The notes: generated by a model not told the origin, from the sequence alone. A stretch of DNA of 64,000 bases from an uncultured Pelagibacteraceae bacterium (GCA_902633985.1 CACPHV010000005.1:1-64000), one strand, 5' to 3'; shown: positions 54,518 to 63,526, counted from the stretch's first letter. Program-made: numbers and translations.

Positions 54518-55027
54518 TTAGACCTTTTTTATAAAACCAATAGCGGCACCAATGGTAGTCAAAAATCCAGCTAAAGGGAGGATAGCTACTGCATATTTTT
54601 TGGGCATATAATTCGGTTTGAACTCAATGCCTTGCATACTAAATTCTAAATACCACATTTCCCAATACTTCCCTCGCATACCCTCTACAAGTTCAATTCC
54701 ATAAATTATTAAGACTATACCAATTATCATAATCATAATTTTCCAGAACTGGCGTATGTATAATGAAACTCTCTCTGGTAATTTTTCATAAATTAAATTT
54801 AATGCTACATGTTCATTATCTCTTGCTGTTAGAGAAAGTGCTATAAACATCAACCAAATATTACTTAATACTGTTAGCAAATCTCCCCAAACAGGAGGGT
54901 TATTAAAAACATATCGCATTGTAACATTGTAAAGAGTAAAACCAACCATAGCAGCCAACAATATTGAACACATAGCTTCCAACGTACGATGAATAAAACG
55001 ATCAATACTGTTTAAAAATTTCATCAT
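54518..55027 (-). CDS. TRAP transporter small permease (DctQ type)
   Basis: A 169-residue, four-helix protein. MRYVFNNPPVWGDLLTVLSN near residue 38 followed by LTARDNEHVALNLIYEKLP is the DctQ pattern. Two adjacent ATG codons (55027 and 55024) could start it. It overlaps the dctM-type gene by one base and is the last of the TRAP genes. Confidence 0.92.
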   Translation of the reverse strand: MMKFLNSIDRFIHRTLEAMCSILLAAMVGFTLYNVTMRYVFNNPPVWGDLLTVLSNIWLMFIALSLTARDNEHVALNLIYEKLPERVSLYIRQFWKIMIMIIGIVLIIYGIELVEGMRGKYWEMWYLEFSMQGIEFKPNYMPKKYAVAILPLAGFLTTIGAAIGFIKKV

Positions 55028-56310
55028 TAATTACTCAATAAGTTTGGAAGAAACATTGTTAGTTCTGGTACAATAAGAATAAAAAATAAAAGTAAAAAAA
55101 GACCAACAAGATAAGGAATTAACGCAATAGCAACTTTTTCAAGACGCACTTGCGCTATTGTTGCAGAGGTAAAGTAGGCAACACCAACAGGTGGTGTTAC
55201 TGATCCTATTAAGAAACCAACTATAACAACCATAGCTGCTTGTACCTCAGGAAAGCCAGCTTGAGACATAACATTCACTAGAACTGGGCCAACAATGATA
55301 ATGTTAACTGCTGAGTCCATTACCGTTCCAAGAAGAAAGATGAATAATATCAAAGCTAAAATAAATAATATAGGAGAATCCGCTAAGCCTAAAAGCCAGG
55401 TTTCAAGATCACCTATTGCACCAAGAGAAGTAAGTAACCAACTGAAAGGTCCTGATGCAGCTATGATAATAAAAACCATTGCTGAATTACGGAATGCTCG
55501 ACGAAAAGCACCTGTGCAATCTTTCCATTTAATAGTTCTATAAACAAATACACCTGTAAATAACGCAACTAATGCTGTGATAGCTCCGGCCTCAACAACA
55601 GATGCAACACCTCCCATCACTGAACCAACTAAAACCAAAGGTATCAAAAGGGCAAATGAAGAACGATATAATTCTTTACCAGCTCGACGTACCGAAAATG
55701 GTTCATCGCTACGTTCGAAATTGTATTTAACTGCAAAGTAATGGTTGATTACCATTATTACAACACCAATCAAAATCCCTGGAATAATCCCAGCTGCAAA
55801 TAAAGATGCAATCGAAATCTCGGTTGCATTAGCAAGTACAATCATCATGATACTAGGTGGAATAATCCCTCCTATAGTGGAACTTACACCTGTTACCGCA
55901 GCTGAAAATGCTGCTGGATAACCTGCTTTCTTCATTGCTGGTAATACTAATGCACCAACTGTAGCTGTATCTGCTACGACAGATCCATTCATACCCGCAA
56001 AAAACATACTTACCAAAACATTGACTTGAGCTAATCCTCCTCGTATACGCCCAATCAACGCCCTACTCAAAGCAACTAAACGATCTGTAATCGTTGCACT
56101 TGTCATTAACTCACCTGTCAACATAAAGAATGCAATTGCAGTTAATGGAACTGAGTCAATAGCGGTAAACATTTGACTAGGGATTAAAACAAGAGGCACA
56201 GCATCTGTGAGAAGAATATAAACAAATGGAATCAGTATTAATATAAAGCCAATTGGAGCTCCTAATAAAATTAGAAAAAGGAGTACTACAAGTAAAATAA
56301 TACTTTCCAT
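55027..56310 (-). CDS. TRAP transporter large permease (DctM type)
   Basis: A 427-residue membrane protein with about twelve helices. Family marks include FFAGMNGSVVADTATVGALV near residue 102, PAMKKAGYPAAFSAAVTG near 124 and GGIIPPSIMMIVLA near 147, with GSVTPPVGVAYFTSATIAQ near 370. It uses a sodium gradient to import the compound held by the binding protein encoded upstream, across a gap holding a 16-base-pair inverted repeat. Confidence 0.95.
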   Translation of the reverse strand: MESIILLVVLLFLILLGAPIGFILILIPFVYILLTDAVPLVLIPSQMFTAIDSVPLTAIAFFMLTGELMTSATITDRLVALSRALIGRIRGGLAQVNVLVSMFFAGMNGSVVADTATVGALVLPAMKKAGYPAAFSAAVTGVSSTIGGIIPPSIMMIVLANATEISIASLFAAGIIPGILIGVVIMVINHYFAVKYNFERSDEPFSVRRAGKELYRSSFALLIPLVLVGSVMGGVASVVEAGAITALVALFTGVFVYRTIKWKDCTGAFRRAFRNSAMVFIIIAASGPFSWLLTSLGAIGDLETWLLGLADSPILFILALILFIFLLGTVMDSAVNIIIVGPVLVNVMSQAGFPEVQAAMVVIVGFLIGSVTPPVGVAYFTSATIAQVRLEKVAIALIPYLVGLFLLLFFILIVPELTMFLPNLLSN

Positions 56311-56341
56311 GAATACTTATAAGTTAAGATTTATTTTAGGC

Positions 56342-56377
56342 AAAGACCACTTAATTCTAGTGAATTAAGTGGTCTTT
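56342..56377 (-). repeat. Sixteen-base perfect inverted repeat between TRAP binding-protein and permease genes
   Basis: The arm AAAGACCACTTAATTC (56342-56357) is exactly repeated in inverse at 56362-56377 with a four-base loop. It fills the 88-base gap between the binding-protein stop and the large-permease start. The flanking U tract is only three bases, so it may act as a weak terminator or as an mRNA 3' stabiliser. Confidence 0.85.
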
Positions 56378-56398
56378 ACACATTTTCTGTTGAACGAA

Positions 56399-57439
56399 TT
56401 ATAGAGCGCCAGCTGCTTCTAACTGAGCTACAAATCCATCCATACCTTGTTCTAGAAGTACTCTTTTAGCTACTTCTGGTTCAAAAGTACCCTTAGCGTC
56501 TAACCAAGCACCGATTGCACCTGCTCTCCACTTAGTCATTTCCGCTTCTGTTGGTACATACCACTCTTTAGCAGATGCTTTAATTGCATCTTCACCATTT
56601 TTAATCCAAGCGTTATCCAACTCGTTTACTTTTTCTCCATAGGCATCAGCTGCTTCGTGTAACCATTTTCTTTGTTGGTCAGACAATGCATTGTACTGTT
56701 TAGCATCCATCGCTAAAATATTTCCAGACCACATTCCTCCGATCTCAGTGAAATATTTTGCAACTTCATGAAGTTTTGCTACATGCTGCCATGGACTAGC
56801 AACATATTGACCTTCAACTACACCTGATTGAAGACCTTGATATAATTGACTCCAGTCATAAGGTGTTGGTGTTGCGCCCCAATTTTTAACTAGCATGAAC
56901 TCAACTGGACTTTTAGTAGTTCTCCATTTAAGTCCTTTCATATCATCAGGTTCATGAACAGGTTTAGTTGCATTTCCAAGTTGTCTAAATCCTCCACTTG
57001 AATATACAGAAAGGCAAATGTGACCAGCATTCTCAAGAGCTAGTTTGCACTGTCTTTCAGCTAACCATTCATCTGATATTCTTTTAGCATCCTCTAAAGA
57101 TTTGAAAATAAAAGGCAAATCGAAAATTGCTAATTCTGGCCCAAAGTTACCGTAGTTTGCAGTAGAACTAGTCCACAATGCTATAAGTCCTTGGTTTGCT
57201 TGTTCACCACATTTTTGTTCTGCGCATAAGCTTCTTTGATAGTGAGGTTCAATTTTCATCTTACCTCCAGATGCTTTCTCCATTGCTGGTATCAAAGCCT
57301 GATCTATTGCGTCACCAATTGGCATACCCAATCTACCAGTAGTTCCAAGCTTAAGAGTTATTTCTGCATAAGCAGCTTGTGCAAAGAAAATAATCGCAAC
57401 CACTTTGATAAGTGTTTTGCTAATTGTTTTAATAAACAT
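56399..57439 (-). CDS. TRAP transporter substrate-binding protein (DctP type)
   Basis: A 346-residue periplasmic receptor with a signal peptide (residues 1-24, ending AYAEI). LKLGTTGRLGMPIGDAIDQAL near the start, DDMKGLKWRTTKSPV near residue 163 with the ligand-binding Arg, and WSQLYQGLQSGVVEGQYVASP near 196 are typical of the DctP family. AGAGGAG precedes ATG at 57439. The ligand is unknown; the divergent aldehyde dehydrogenase/epoxide hydrolase/LDH2 operon may degrade it. Confidence 0.93.
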   Translation of the reverse strand: MFIKTISKTLIKVVAIIFFAQAAYAEITLKLGTTGRLGMPIGDAIDQALIPAMEKASGGKMKIEPHYQRSLCAEQKCGEQANQGLIALWTSSTANYGNFGPELAIFDLPFIFKSLEDAKRISDEWLAERQCKLALENAGHICLSVYSSGGFRQLGNATKPVHEPDDMKGLKWRTTKSPVEFMLVKNWGATPTPYDWSQLYQGLQSGVVEGQYVASPWQHVAKLHEVAKYFTEIGGMWSGNILAMDAKQYNALSDQQRKWLHEAADAYGEKVNELDNAWIKNGEDAIKASAKEWYVPTEAEMTKWRAGAIGAWLDAKGTFEPEVAKRVLLEQGMDGFVAQLEAAGAL

Positions 57440-57664
57440 TTTACTTCTCTCCTCTTAGTTAGTTTAAAGTATAAATTTAAATTAATTTAAGCCTAATTAA
57501 GTTTCCAACGGAAGTACACACAAAAAAACTTATTTAATCAAAATGAGATTGCAATTAAAAGTTGTATTAATAATTTAATAGTTAATCTATTTATTTTAGT
57601 CTCAAGGTGTCTTAGATTAAAATTATAAAAAATAAAATAAATTACAATTTATAGAAAGAAATTT

Positions 57665-59152
57665 ATGAGTTCAGGTAACAAATATAAATTAATAGCTAGT
57701 AAACTTAAATTTGAAGGAAGAGCATTTATTAATGGGAAATATGTAAATGCTATTGATGGCAAGAAATTTGAAACAATTAATCCAGCAACTGGTAAGAAAC
57801 TATGTGCTGTTGCAAAATGTAATCACAAAGATGTTAACTTAGCAGTTAAAGTTTCAAGAAAAGCTTTTAATAGTGGAGTTTGGTCTAAAAGCTCACCTGA
57901 GCATAGAAAAGAAGTTTTATTAAAATTTGCTGAATTACTTAGAAAACATGGTGATGAAAATTCAGTTTTAGAAAGTGTTGATACAGGTAAACTTATCACG
58001 GATTGTATTAATGAAGTTGCAAATGATGCCCCAATGCACTTTCAATGGTATGGAGAATTAATTGATAAAGTATTTGGAAAAGTTGGTCCAACAGAACCTT
58101 CCATTACTAGTTTAATTGTTAAAGAACCAATTGGAGTTGTTGCTGGAATTGTTCCTTGGAACTTTCCTTTAATGATGGCGGTATGGAAAATGGCACCAGC
58201 TCTTGCAGCAGGCTGTTCGGTAATAATTAAACCAGCAGAAGACACACCTCTTACTGCAATAAGAGTTGCTCAAATTGGAAGAGAAGCTGGCATACCAGAT
58301 GGAGTTTTGAATGTACTTCCAGGTTATGGTGATGTTGGTGAAGCTTTAGGTCGACACAAAGATGTTGATGCAGTTTCATTTACAGGTTCAACTGAAGTAG
58401 GTGGTTATTTTTTAAAATACGCAAGTGAAAGTAATTTAAAACCTGTTGCATTAGAGATGGGAGGAAAAAGTCCATTTATAGTTTTAGAGGATGCTAAAAT
58501 CACTGAAGATTTGATTGATAATGCAATGAATTCTGCATTTTGGAACGGTGGACAGAACTGTTCAGCAAATATGAGACAGATAGTTCATAAAAAAGTAAAA
58601 GATGAATTTTTAGATAAAATTTTTAAAAAAGTTAAAAAATTAAAAGTGGGAGATCCATTAGATCTAAAATCGAATATGGGATCTATGATTTCAAAAGGAC
58701 ATTTACAAACTGTTGATGGATATATCCAAAAAGGAATCGACGAAGGGGCAAAACTTTTATCTGGAGGAGTTTCAGATAATAAGCAAAAAGGTTTTTATGC
58801 AAAACCAACTTTATTTGATGGATTAAAAGAAAATATGACCATCGCTCAGGAAGAGATATTTGGACCAGTGCTTGGTGTTTTAACCGTTAAAAATGATGAA
58901 GAAGCTTTAAAAATTGCTAGTAATTCTAAATATGGATTACATGCAAGTGTATTTACTCAAGATATAAATAGAGCATTCCATTTAGCTAAAAGTTTACCCT
59001 GTGGAACTGTGTCAGTGAATACTTTTTCTGAAGGAGACATCAAAACTCCTTTTGGTGGATATAAACAATCTGGTTCACTAAGTAGAGATCAAGGTACTGA
59101 AGCTTTAAATTCATTTCTTCAAACAAAAACAATCTGGATAAGTCATAATTAA
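57665..59152 (+). CDS. NAD(P)-dependent aldehyde dehydrogenase
   Basis: A 495-residue ALDH-superfamily enzyme. Catalytic Glu lies in LEMGGKSPFIVLED near residue 263 and catalytic Cys in GGQNCSANMRQIV near 299; the cofactor site is PWNFPLMMAVWKMAPALAAG near 160 and TGSTEVGGYFLKY near 241. It is nearest in type to broad-range gamma-aminobutyraldehyde/betaine aldehyde-like enzymes, but the substrate is not readable. First gene of a three-gene plus-strand run. Confidence 0.92.
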   Translation: MSSGNKYKLIASKLKFEGRAFINGKYVNAIDGKKFETINPATGKKLCAVAKCNHKDVNLAVKVSRKAFNSGVWSKSSPEHRKEVLLKFAELLRKHGDENSVLESVDTGKLITDCINEVANDAPMHFQWYGELIDKVFGKVGPTEPSITSLIVKEPIGVVAGIVPWNFPLMMAVWKMAPALAAGCSVIIKPAEDTPLTAIRVAQIGREAGIPDGVLNVLPGYGDVGEALGRHKDVDAVSFTGSTEVGGYFLKYASESNLKPVALEMGGKSPFIVLEDAKITEDLIDNAMNSAFWNGGQNCSANMRQIVHKKVKDEFLDKIFKKVKKLKVGDPLDLKSNMGSMISKGHLQTVDGYIQKGIDEGAKLLSGGVSDNKQKGFYAKPTLFDGLKENMTIAQEEIFGPVLGVLTVKNDEEALKIASNSKYGLHASVFTQDINRAFHLAKSLPCGTVSVNTFSEGDIKTPFGGYKQSGSLSRDQGTEALNSFLQTKTIWISHN

Positions 59153-59155
59153 TTG

Positions 59156-60310
59156 ATGATCAAACCTTACAAGATAAGTGTACCTAAAAGTACACTTAAT
59201 AATATATATAAAAAAGTAAGATCCTATCCATGGAATATGATGCAAAATGTAAATGGATGGGAGTATGGAACTAATTATAATTATCTTAAAAAAATATCTA
59301 AGTATTGGGTTTCAAAATATAATTGGAAGAAATTTGAAAACAAATTTAATTCTTATAAAAATTATAAGACCAATGTGGATGGTATAAATCTGCATTTTAT
59401 TATTGAAAAAAGTAAAAATACTAAATCAAGACCATTATTACTTTTGCACGGTTGGCCTGGGAGTGTAATTGAGTTTTTTGATATCATTCCAAAGCTTGCT
59501 CACCCTGAACAATTTGGTGGAAAAATTGAAGATGGTTTTGATGTCATTGTGCCCTCTTTACCTGGATTTGGTTTTTCAACACCTATTAAAAAAGCTTTAG
59601 GTCCAAGAAGGATTGGAAAAATTTTAAACAAATTTATGGTCAAAAATTTAGGTCATAAAAATTATATTGTGCAAGGTGGGGATTGGGGAGCTACTATTGC
59701 TGGATGGATTGGTCTTGATAGCGCAAAAAATTGTAAAGGAATTCATATTAATTGCTTACCAATCAGGCATCCAAAAGGACCAAAAAATAATAAAGAAAAA
59801 AAATGGGAAAAAAAATTCAATTTTGATCAAATAATGCAGGAAGGATACAGGACGCAACAAGCTACAAAACCACAAAGTTTATCTTATGCAATGATAGATA
59901 GTCCAGTAGGAACTGCAGCATGGATTTTAGAAAAATTTCACGGTTGGTCTGACCTTAACAAAGGCAAAATAGAAAAAACATTTTCAAAAGATGAATTAAT
60001 TTCAAATATAATGATCTACATAATTACTAATAGTTTTAATACTGCTGCTTGGATATATTTTGGAAGAAGAAAAGAAGGTGGTCGATCTTTTCCAAAAAAT
60101 TTCAAAAAAATAAAAGTTCCTACTGCAATAGCAGAATTTCCTAAAGAAATGCTTGAATGGCCACCAAAATCTTATGTGAACAGAATTTTTAATATTAAAA
60201 GATGGAAAAAATTCCCTAAAGGCGGTCATTTTGCAGCTTTAGAGGTCCCAAATTTATTAAGTAATGATATTAAAAATTTTTTTAATAAAGATATTAAAGT
60301 ATTCAAATAA
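59156..60310 (+). CDS. Epoxide hydrolase family protein (EHN plus alpha/beta hydrolase)
   Basis: About 384 residues with the N-terminal EHN domain (to about residue 105) found in microsomal-type epoxide hydrolases. The alpha/beta hydrolase core has LLLLHGWPGSVIEFFDIIP near 98, nucleophile Asp in VQGGDWGATIAGW near 173 and catalytic His in GGHFAALEVPNLL near 360. ATG at 59156 is preferred to TTG at 59153, three bases after the ALDH stop. Hydrolysis of an epoxide to a diol is expected; natural substrate unknown. Confidence 0.87.
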   Translation: MIKPYKISVPKSTLNNIYKKVRSYPWNMMQNVNGWEYGTNYNYLKKISKYWVSKYNWKKFENKFNSYKNYKTNVDGINLHFIIEKSKNTKSRPLLLLHGWPGSVIEFFDIIPKLAHPEQFGGKIEDGFDVIVPSLPGFGFSTPIKKALGPRRIGKILNKFMVKNLGHKNYIVQGGDWGATIAGWIGLDSAKNCKGIHINCLPIRHPKGPKNNKEKKWEKKFNFDQIMQEGYRTQQATKPQSLSYAMIDSPVGTAAWILEKFHGWSDLNKGKIEKTFSKDELISNIMIYIITNSFNTAAWIYFGRRKEGGRSFPKNFKKIKVPTAIAEFPKEMLEWPPKSYVNRIFNIKRWKKFPKGGHFAALEVPNLLSNDIKNFFNKDIKVFK

Positions 60311-61315
60311 GTGAAAACACCTCTGCTTAAAAAACAAATCATTAAGATTTTTCAAAAATTTGGTTTAAGTAATGATCATGCTTTAATTTCAGCAAATGCT
60401 TTAATCAATGCAGAATTAGTTGGTGCATATGGTCATGGTTTATCAAGACTTAAAATGTATTGTGATCGAATTTCTAAAAAAGTAATTAATTCAAAACCAA
60501 AAATTAAAATCAAAAAAATTTCTTCTTCTATTTCTCATATTGATGCAAATAATAGTATTGGTTTTGTTGCAGCTGATTTAGGAATTAAAACTGCAATTAA
60601 ACATGCACAAAAAACTGGAATAGGAATGGTAGCAGTTAAAAATAGTGGTCACTATGGTTTATCAGGTTATTATGCTGAACAAGCAGTAAAGAAAAATTTA
60701 ATTACAATGATCTATACTAACGCTCCTCCTGCAGTTGCTCCACATGGTGCTTTAAAATCTTTATTTGGTACAAATCCAATTTGTTTTGGATCCCCTACTG
60801 GTTCTAAAATTCCTTTTATTTTAGATACATCAATCTCAGTGATTAATAGAGGTAAAATTAGAGTTGCTGCAAGAAATAATAAATCAATTCCTATAGGAGT
60901 TGCTTTAGATAAATTTGGTAAACCAACTACCGACGCAAAAAAGGCATTAGCCGGAGTTCAATTACCAATTGCAGGCTTTAGAGGATCGGGACTTGCTTGG
61001 ATGATAGACATTTTAAGTGGAGTTTTAACTGGAGGAAATCATGCAGGAAGAGTTAAAGATCCGTTTGATGATTTTTCAGGTCCACAAAATATTGGACATT
61101 TATTTATTACCTTTAAAGCAAATTTATTTCAAAAAAATTATAACCAACGAATTAAAGATAATATTAAAACAATAAAAAAACTTCCTAAGATAAAAGGTGT
61201 TAAGGAAATAATGTATCCAGGCCAAAATAAATTTAACCGCTATAAAAATAACTCAAAAAAAGAAATTTCTATACCAGATATAATAAAGAAAGATTTGGAA
61301 AACTTAATAAGTTAA
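60311..61315 (+). CDS. Malate/L-lactate dehydrogenase family (LDH2) oxidoreductase
   Basis: A 334-residue NAD(P)-dependent 2-hydroxyacid dehydrogenase of the LDH2/MDH2 fold. AYGHGLSRLKMYCDRI near residue 35, catalytic His in KNSGHYGLSGYYAEQ near 114, and NAPPAVAPHGALKSLFGTNP near 138 are clear. LPIAGFRGSGLAWMIDILSG near 219 completes the site. Family members act on malate, lactate, ureidoglycolate, sulfolactate or imino acids. GTG start at 60311, directly after the hydrolase stop. The last 12 bases overlap the convergent small gene. Confidence 0.9.
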   Translation: MKTPLLKKQIIKIFQKFGLSNDHALISANALINAELVGAYGHGLSRLKMYCDRISKKVINSKPKIKIKKISSSISHIDANNSIGFVAADLGIKTAIKHAQKTGIGMVAVKNSGHYGLSGYYAEQAVKKNLITMIYTNAPPAVAPHGALKSLFGTNPICFGSPTGSKIPFILDTSISVINRGKIRVAARNNKSIPIGVALDKFGKPTTDAKKALAGVQLPIAGFRGSGLAWMIDILSGVLTGGNHAGRVKDPFDDFSGPQNIGHLFITFKANLFQKNYNQRIKDNIKTIKKLPKIKGVKEIMYPGQNKFNRYKNNSKKEISIPDIIKKDLENLIS

Positions 61316-61501
61316 CATCGTTAGAGCACCCAAAGAAACGATAACAGATGATAAAATTATTGTTCGTTTAACTTTTTCCTTCTTTTTTTCTTCTAGAAGT
61401 CTTTGCTTTAGAACATCCACGTTAACCCTTTTTGGGGTTTCAACATATTGAGAGGGGGTCTCTACAATCTCGGATGTTCTATTAAAGCTTTCTGTACTCA
61501 T
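61304..61501 (-). CDS. Small tail-anchored membrane protein (paralogue of the one at 45387)
   Basis: Sixty-five residues starting ATG at 61501: a polar N-terminal segment rich in Ser, Thr and Glu, a charged helix (VDVLKQRLLEEKKKEKVKR) and a single hydrophobic C-terminal helix (about residues 47-64). From residue 26 on it parallels the protein at 45387-45596 in order and spacing of NV-(D/N)-x-L-x-x-R, the basic run and the tail helix. Function unknown. Confidence 0.6.
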   Translation of the reverse strand: MSTESFNRTSEIVETPSQYVETPKRVNVDVLKQRLLEEKKKEKVKRTIILSSVIVSLGALTMLTY

Positions 61502-61554
61502 ATTTGATTTATAATTTTAAATTTAATCATTATTAGTTAAATATTTACATACTA

Positions 61555-61582
61555 GGGTTGTCCAAAATGGGTTGACTCCAAT
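61555..61582 (+). promoter_or_regulatory. Tandem imperfect 14-base repeat upstream of the regulator gene
   Basis: Two copies beginning GGGTTG (61555 and 61569) agree at 10 of 14 positions, and a third GGGTT occurs at 61601. They lie 34-61 bases before the ATG of the HTH protein, in the space shared with the divergent small gene. They could be operator half-sites for that regulator; this is inference. Confidence 0.35.
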
Positions 61583-61615
61583 TTCTCTTTTGTTCATATT
61601 GGGTTTTTTTAAAAT

Positions 61616-62578
61616 ATGAACGCTATACCAAGTATTTCTGAACATATTGATGAGAAGGTAATCAATAAAGTAATTCAAGATAATTTTGCCGCACTGGCAC
61701 CGGCTTATTTTACTTTAACAAGTAACTGGTTTGTAAGAGCCTATGATCATTATAAAGACATAGATAAGTTTATCCTCATTATATATTTGATACATCAAGA
61801 CCTTATATATTTCAGACAAAATGGAGTAAAAATTAACTATGACACATTTTATAAGGATAAACCAATCGAAATTAATAAAATTAATATTTCAGACATCTCA
61901 AAAGATTTAGGAATTCCCAAAGAAAGTATCAGAAGAAAAGTTTTAGAATTAGAAAAACTAAAAGTAATTAAAAGAACTGGTAAGAAAATTTTTGTTGTTC
62001 GAGATACGCTTTACTCAGCTAAAGCGGTAGACACTCTTACAGAGGTTGCAAATATCTTGTATGAATTTAATAAAATTTTAAAAAAAGAAAAATTAGTGAC
62101 TGAAGTTTACTCCGTTAAAGAAATAATATTAGCAATAAAAGAAAATTTTTCTTACTGCTTGTATCAGTTTAATAAATTTTGGTTTATTTTTATTAAAAGA
62201 TGGAGAGAAGAATTGAAGGATTTAGAAGTTTTTGCAATCGGCATGGTTGTAGTAATAAATACAATTAAAAATCCAAAATTTACTCCAAAAAAACCTAATT
62301 TAGACTCATATAGAAAAGAGATTCAGGGGTCAGATAAAAGAGGAGTTAATGCCATGTCAATTTCTGAGATAACTGGTATTCCTAGACCTACAGTTGTTAG
62401 AAAAATAAAATATTTAGTTGATAAAAAATTTCTTCATATAAATGACAAAAAATTAATTACATACAATACTAAAGATAGTGCTTTTGTAACAACAAAGGGA
62501 ATGGTGAATAAAAATGTTCTTAGCTTAAGCCATTTTATTTATAAAGTTTTTAATCAAATAAGAATAATCAATAATTAA
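61616..62578 (+). CDS. Putative transcriptional regulator with two winged-helix motifs from an internal duplication
   Basis: A 320-residue cytoplasmic protein with two helix-turn-helix regions. The first is near residues 90-128 (SDISKDLGIPKESIRRKVLE), the second near 246-284 (SISEITGIPRPTVVRKIKYL). The segments just before them also match (WF..AY.H.KDIDKF near 38-52 and WF..KRW.EELKDLEVF near 189-206), so the whole appears to be two copies about 155 residues long. Both copies keep the G-I-P turn and following basic helix. I know no named family for it. Its last four bases overlap the convergent symporter gene. Confidence 0.7.
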   Translation: MNAIPSISEHIDEKVINKVIQDNFAALAPAYFTLTSNWFVRAYDHYKDIDKFILIIYLIHQDLIYFRQNGVKINYDTFYKDKPIEINKINISDISKDLGIPKESIRRKVLELEKLKVIKRTGKKIFVVRDTLYSAKAVDTLTEVANILYEFNKILKKEKLVTEVYSVKEIILAIKENFSYCLYQFNKFWFIFIKRWREELKDLEVFAIGMVVVINTIKNPKFTPKKPNLDSYRKEIQGSDKRGVNAMSISEITGIPRPTVVRKIKYLVDKKFLHINDKKLITYNTKDSAFVTTKGMVNKNVLSLSHFIYKVFNQIRIINN

Positions 62579-63426
62579 TTAGACTTTCTTAAAAAATAAA
62601 TAAAAATAAATCCTGTTATATACATGATTAGTGCATAAGCACCGGTTGGTAATGCATACAATATATCTGTACCAAATATTTGCGTAGAGACAAATAAGGC
62701 TAAAGTACCATTTTGTAATCCACATTCTAAAGCAATACACTTCATTTGTTTAACGCCCGAAGCAAAAGCTTTTGCAATGTAATATGCAATAACCATCATT
62801 GAAATATTTAAAATTAAAGCAATTAAACCTGCTTGTTTGATAAAGCTAAGAATATTTTCTCTTTCTTCATAAAACGCTGCTACAAAAAAAACAATAAACA
62901 AAACTATGTTGAGTTTATTAAATATTTCAACTTTAGAAGATATGAAATTTTCAGCAAATTTTCTGATAATCATTCCTAATATTACAGGTACTGTTACAAC
63001 TAAAAACATTTTTAGTGCTATTCCCGTCATTGAAATGTTTTGAGAAACTTCTGCTATCCCTAACATGTCTGCAGATGTAAAGATTATTAAAGGAACTGTA
63101 ATTATGCTTAATAAACTAATTACAGCAGTTAAAGATATTGATAATGCAACATCACCATCAGCAAACTTTGTCATTACATTAGATGTTACACCTCCTGGTG
63201 CTGCAGCTATGATCATAACCCCTATTGCTATTTCAGGTGGTGTTTTTAAAATTAAAATTAATATGTATGCTACAATTGGAAGAATTATTAATTGAGAAAT
63301 AAAACCGACAATAAAATCTTTTGGTGTTTTGAATACTCTTCCAAAATCTTCCAGTTTTAATCCTAGGCCTAAGCCTAACATTATCAAGGCTAAAATAATT
63401 GGCGCAATTTTAGTTACAATTTCCAA
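62575..63426 (-). CDS. Bile acid:sodium symporter (BASS) family protein
   Basis: A 283-residue membrane protein of about nine or ten helices. IMLGLGLGLKLEDFGRVFKTPK near residue 15 and MIIAAAPGGVTSNVMTKFADG near 72 match the family, as does ALECGLQNGTLALFV near 226. The start is TTG at 63426, which gives the usual N-terminus; a GGGGGAG run lies upstream. Substrates of bacterial members include organic acids such as pyruvate or pantoate; here unknown. Confidence 0.88.
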   Translation of the reverse strand: MEIVTKIAPIILALIMLGLGLGLKLEDFGRVFKTPKDFIVGFISQLIILPIVAYILILILKTPPEIAIGVMIIAAAPGGVTSNVMTKFADGDVALSISLTAVISLLSIITVPLIIFTSADMLGIAEVSQNISMTGIALKMFLVVTVPVILGMIIRKFAENFISSKVEIFNKLNIVLFIVFFVAAFYEERENILSFIKQAGLIALILNISMMVIAYYIAKAFASGVKQMKCIALECGLQNGTLALFVSTQIFGTDILYALPTGAYALIMYITGFIFIYFLRKSN

Positions 63427-63526
63427 AGTCTCCCCCGCTCAGAGCCAATTATATAAACTTGTTAAATTTATATAAAGAATTTTTTTTTATATACATGTTC
63501 AGTTTTTTCACTTATTTGTAGAAAAC

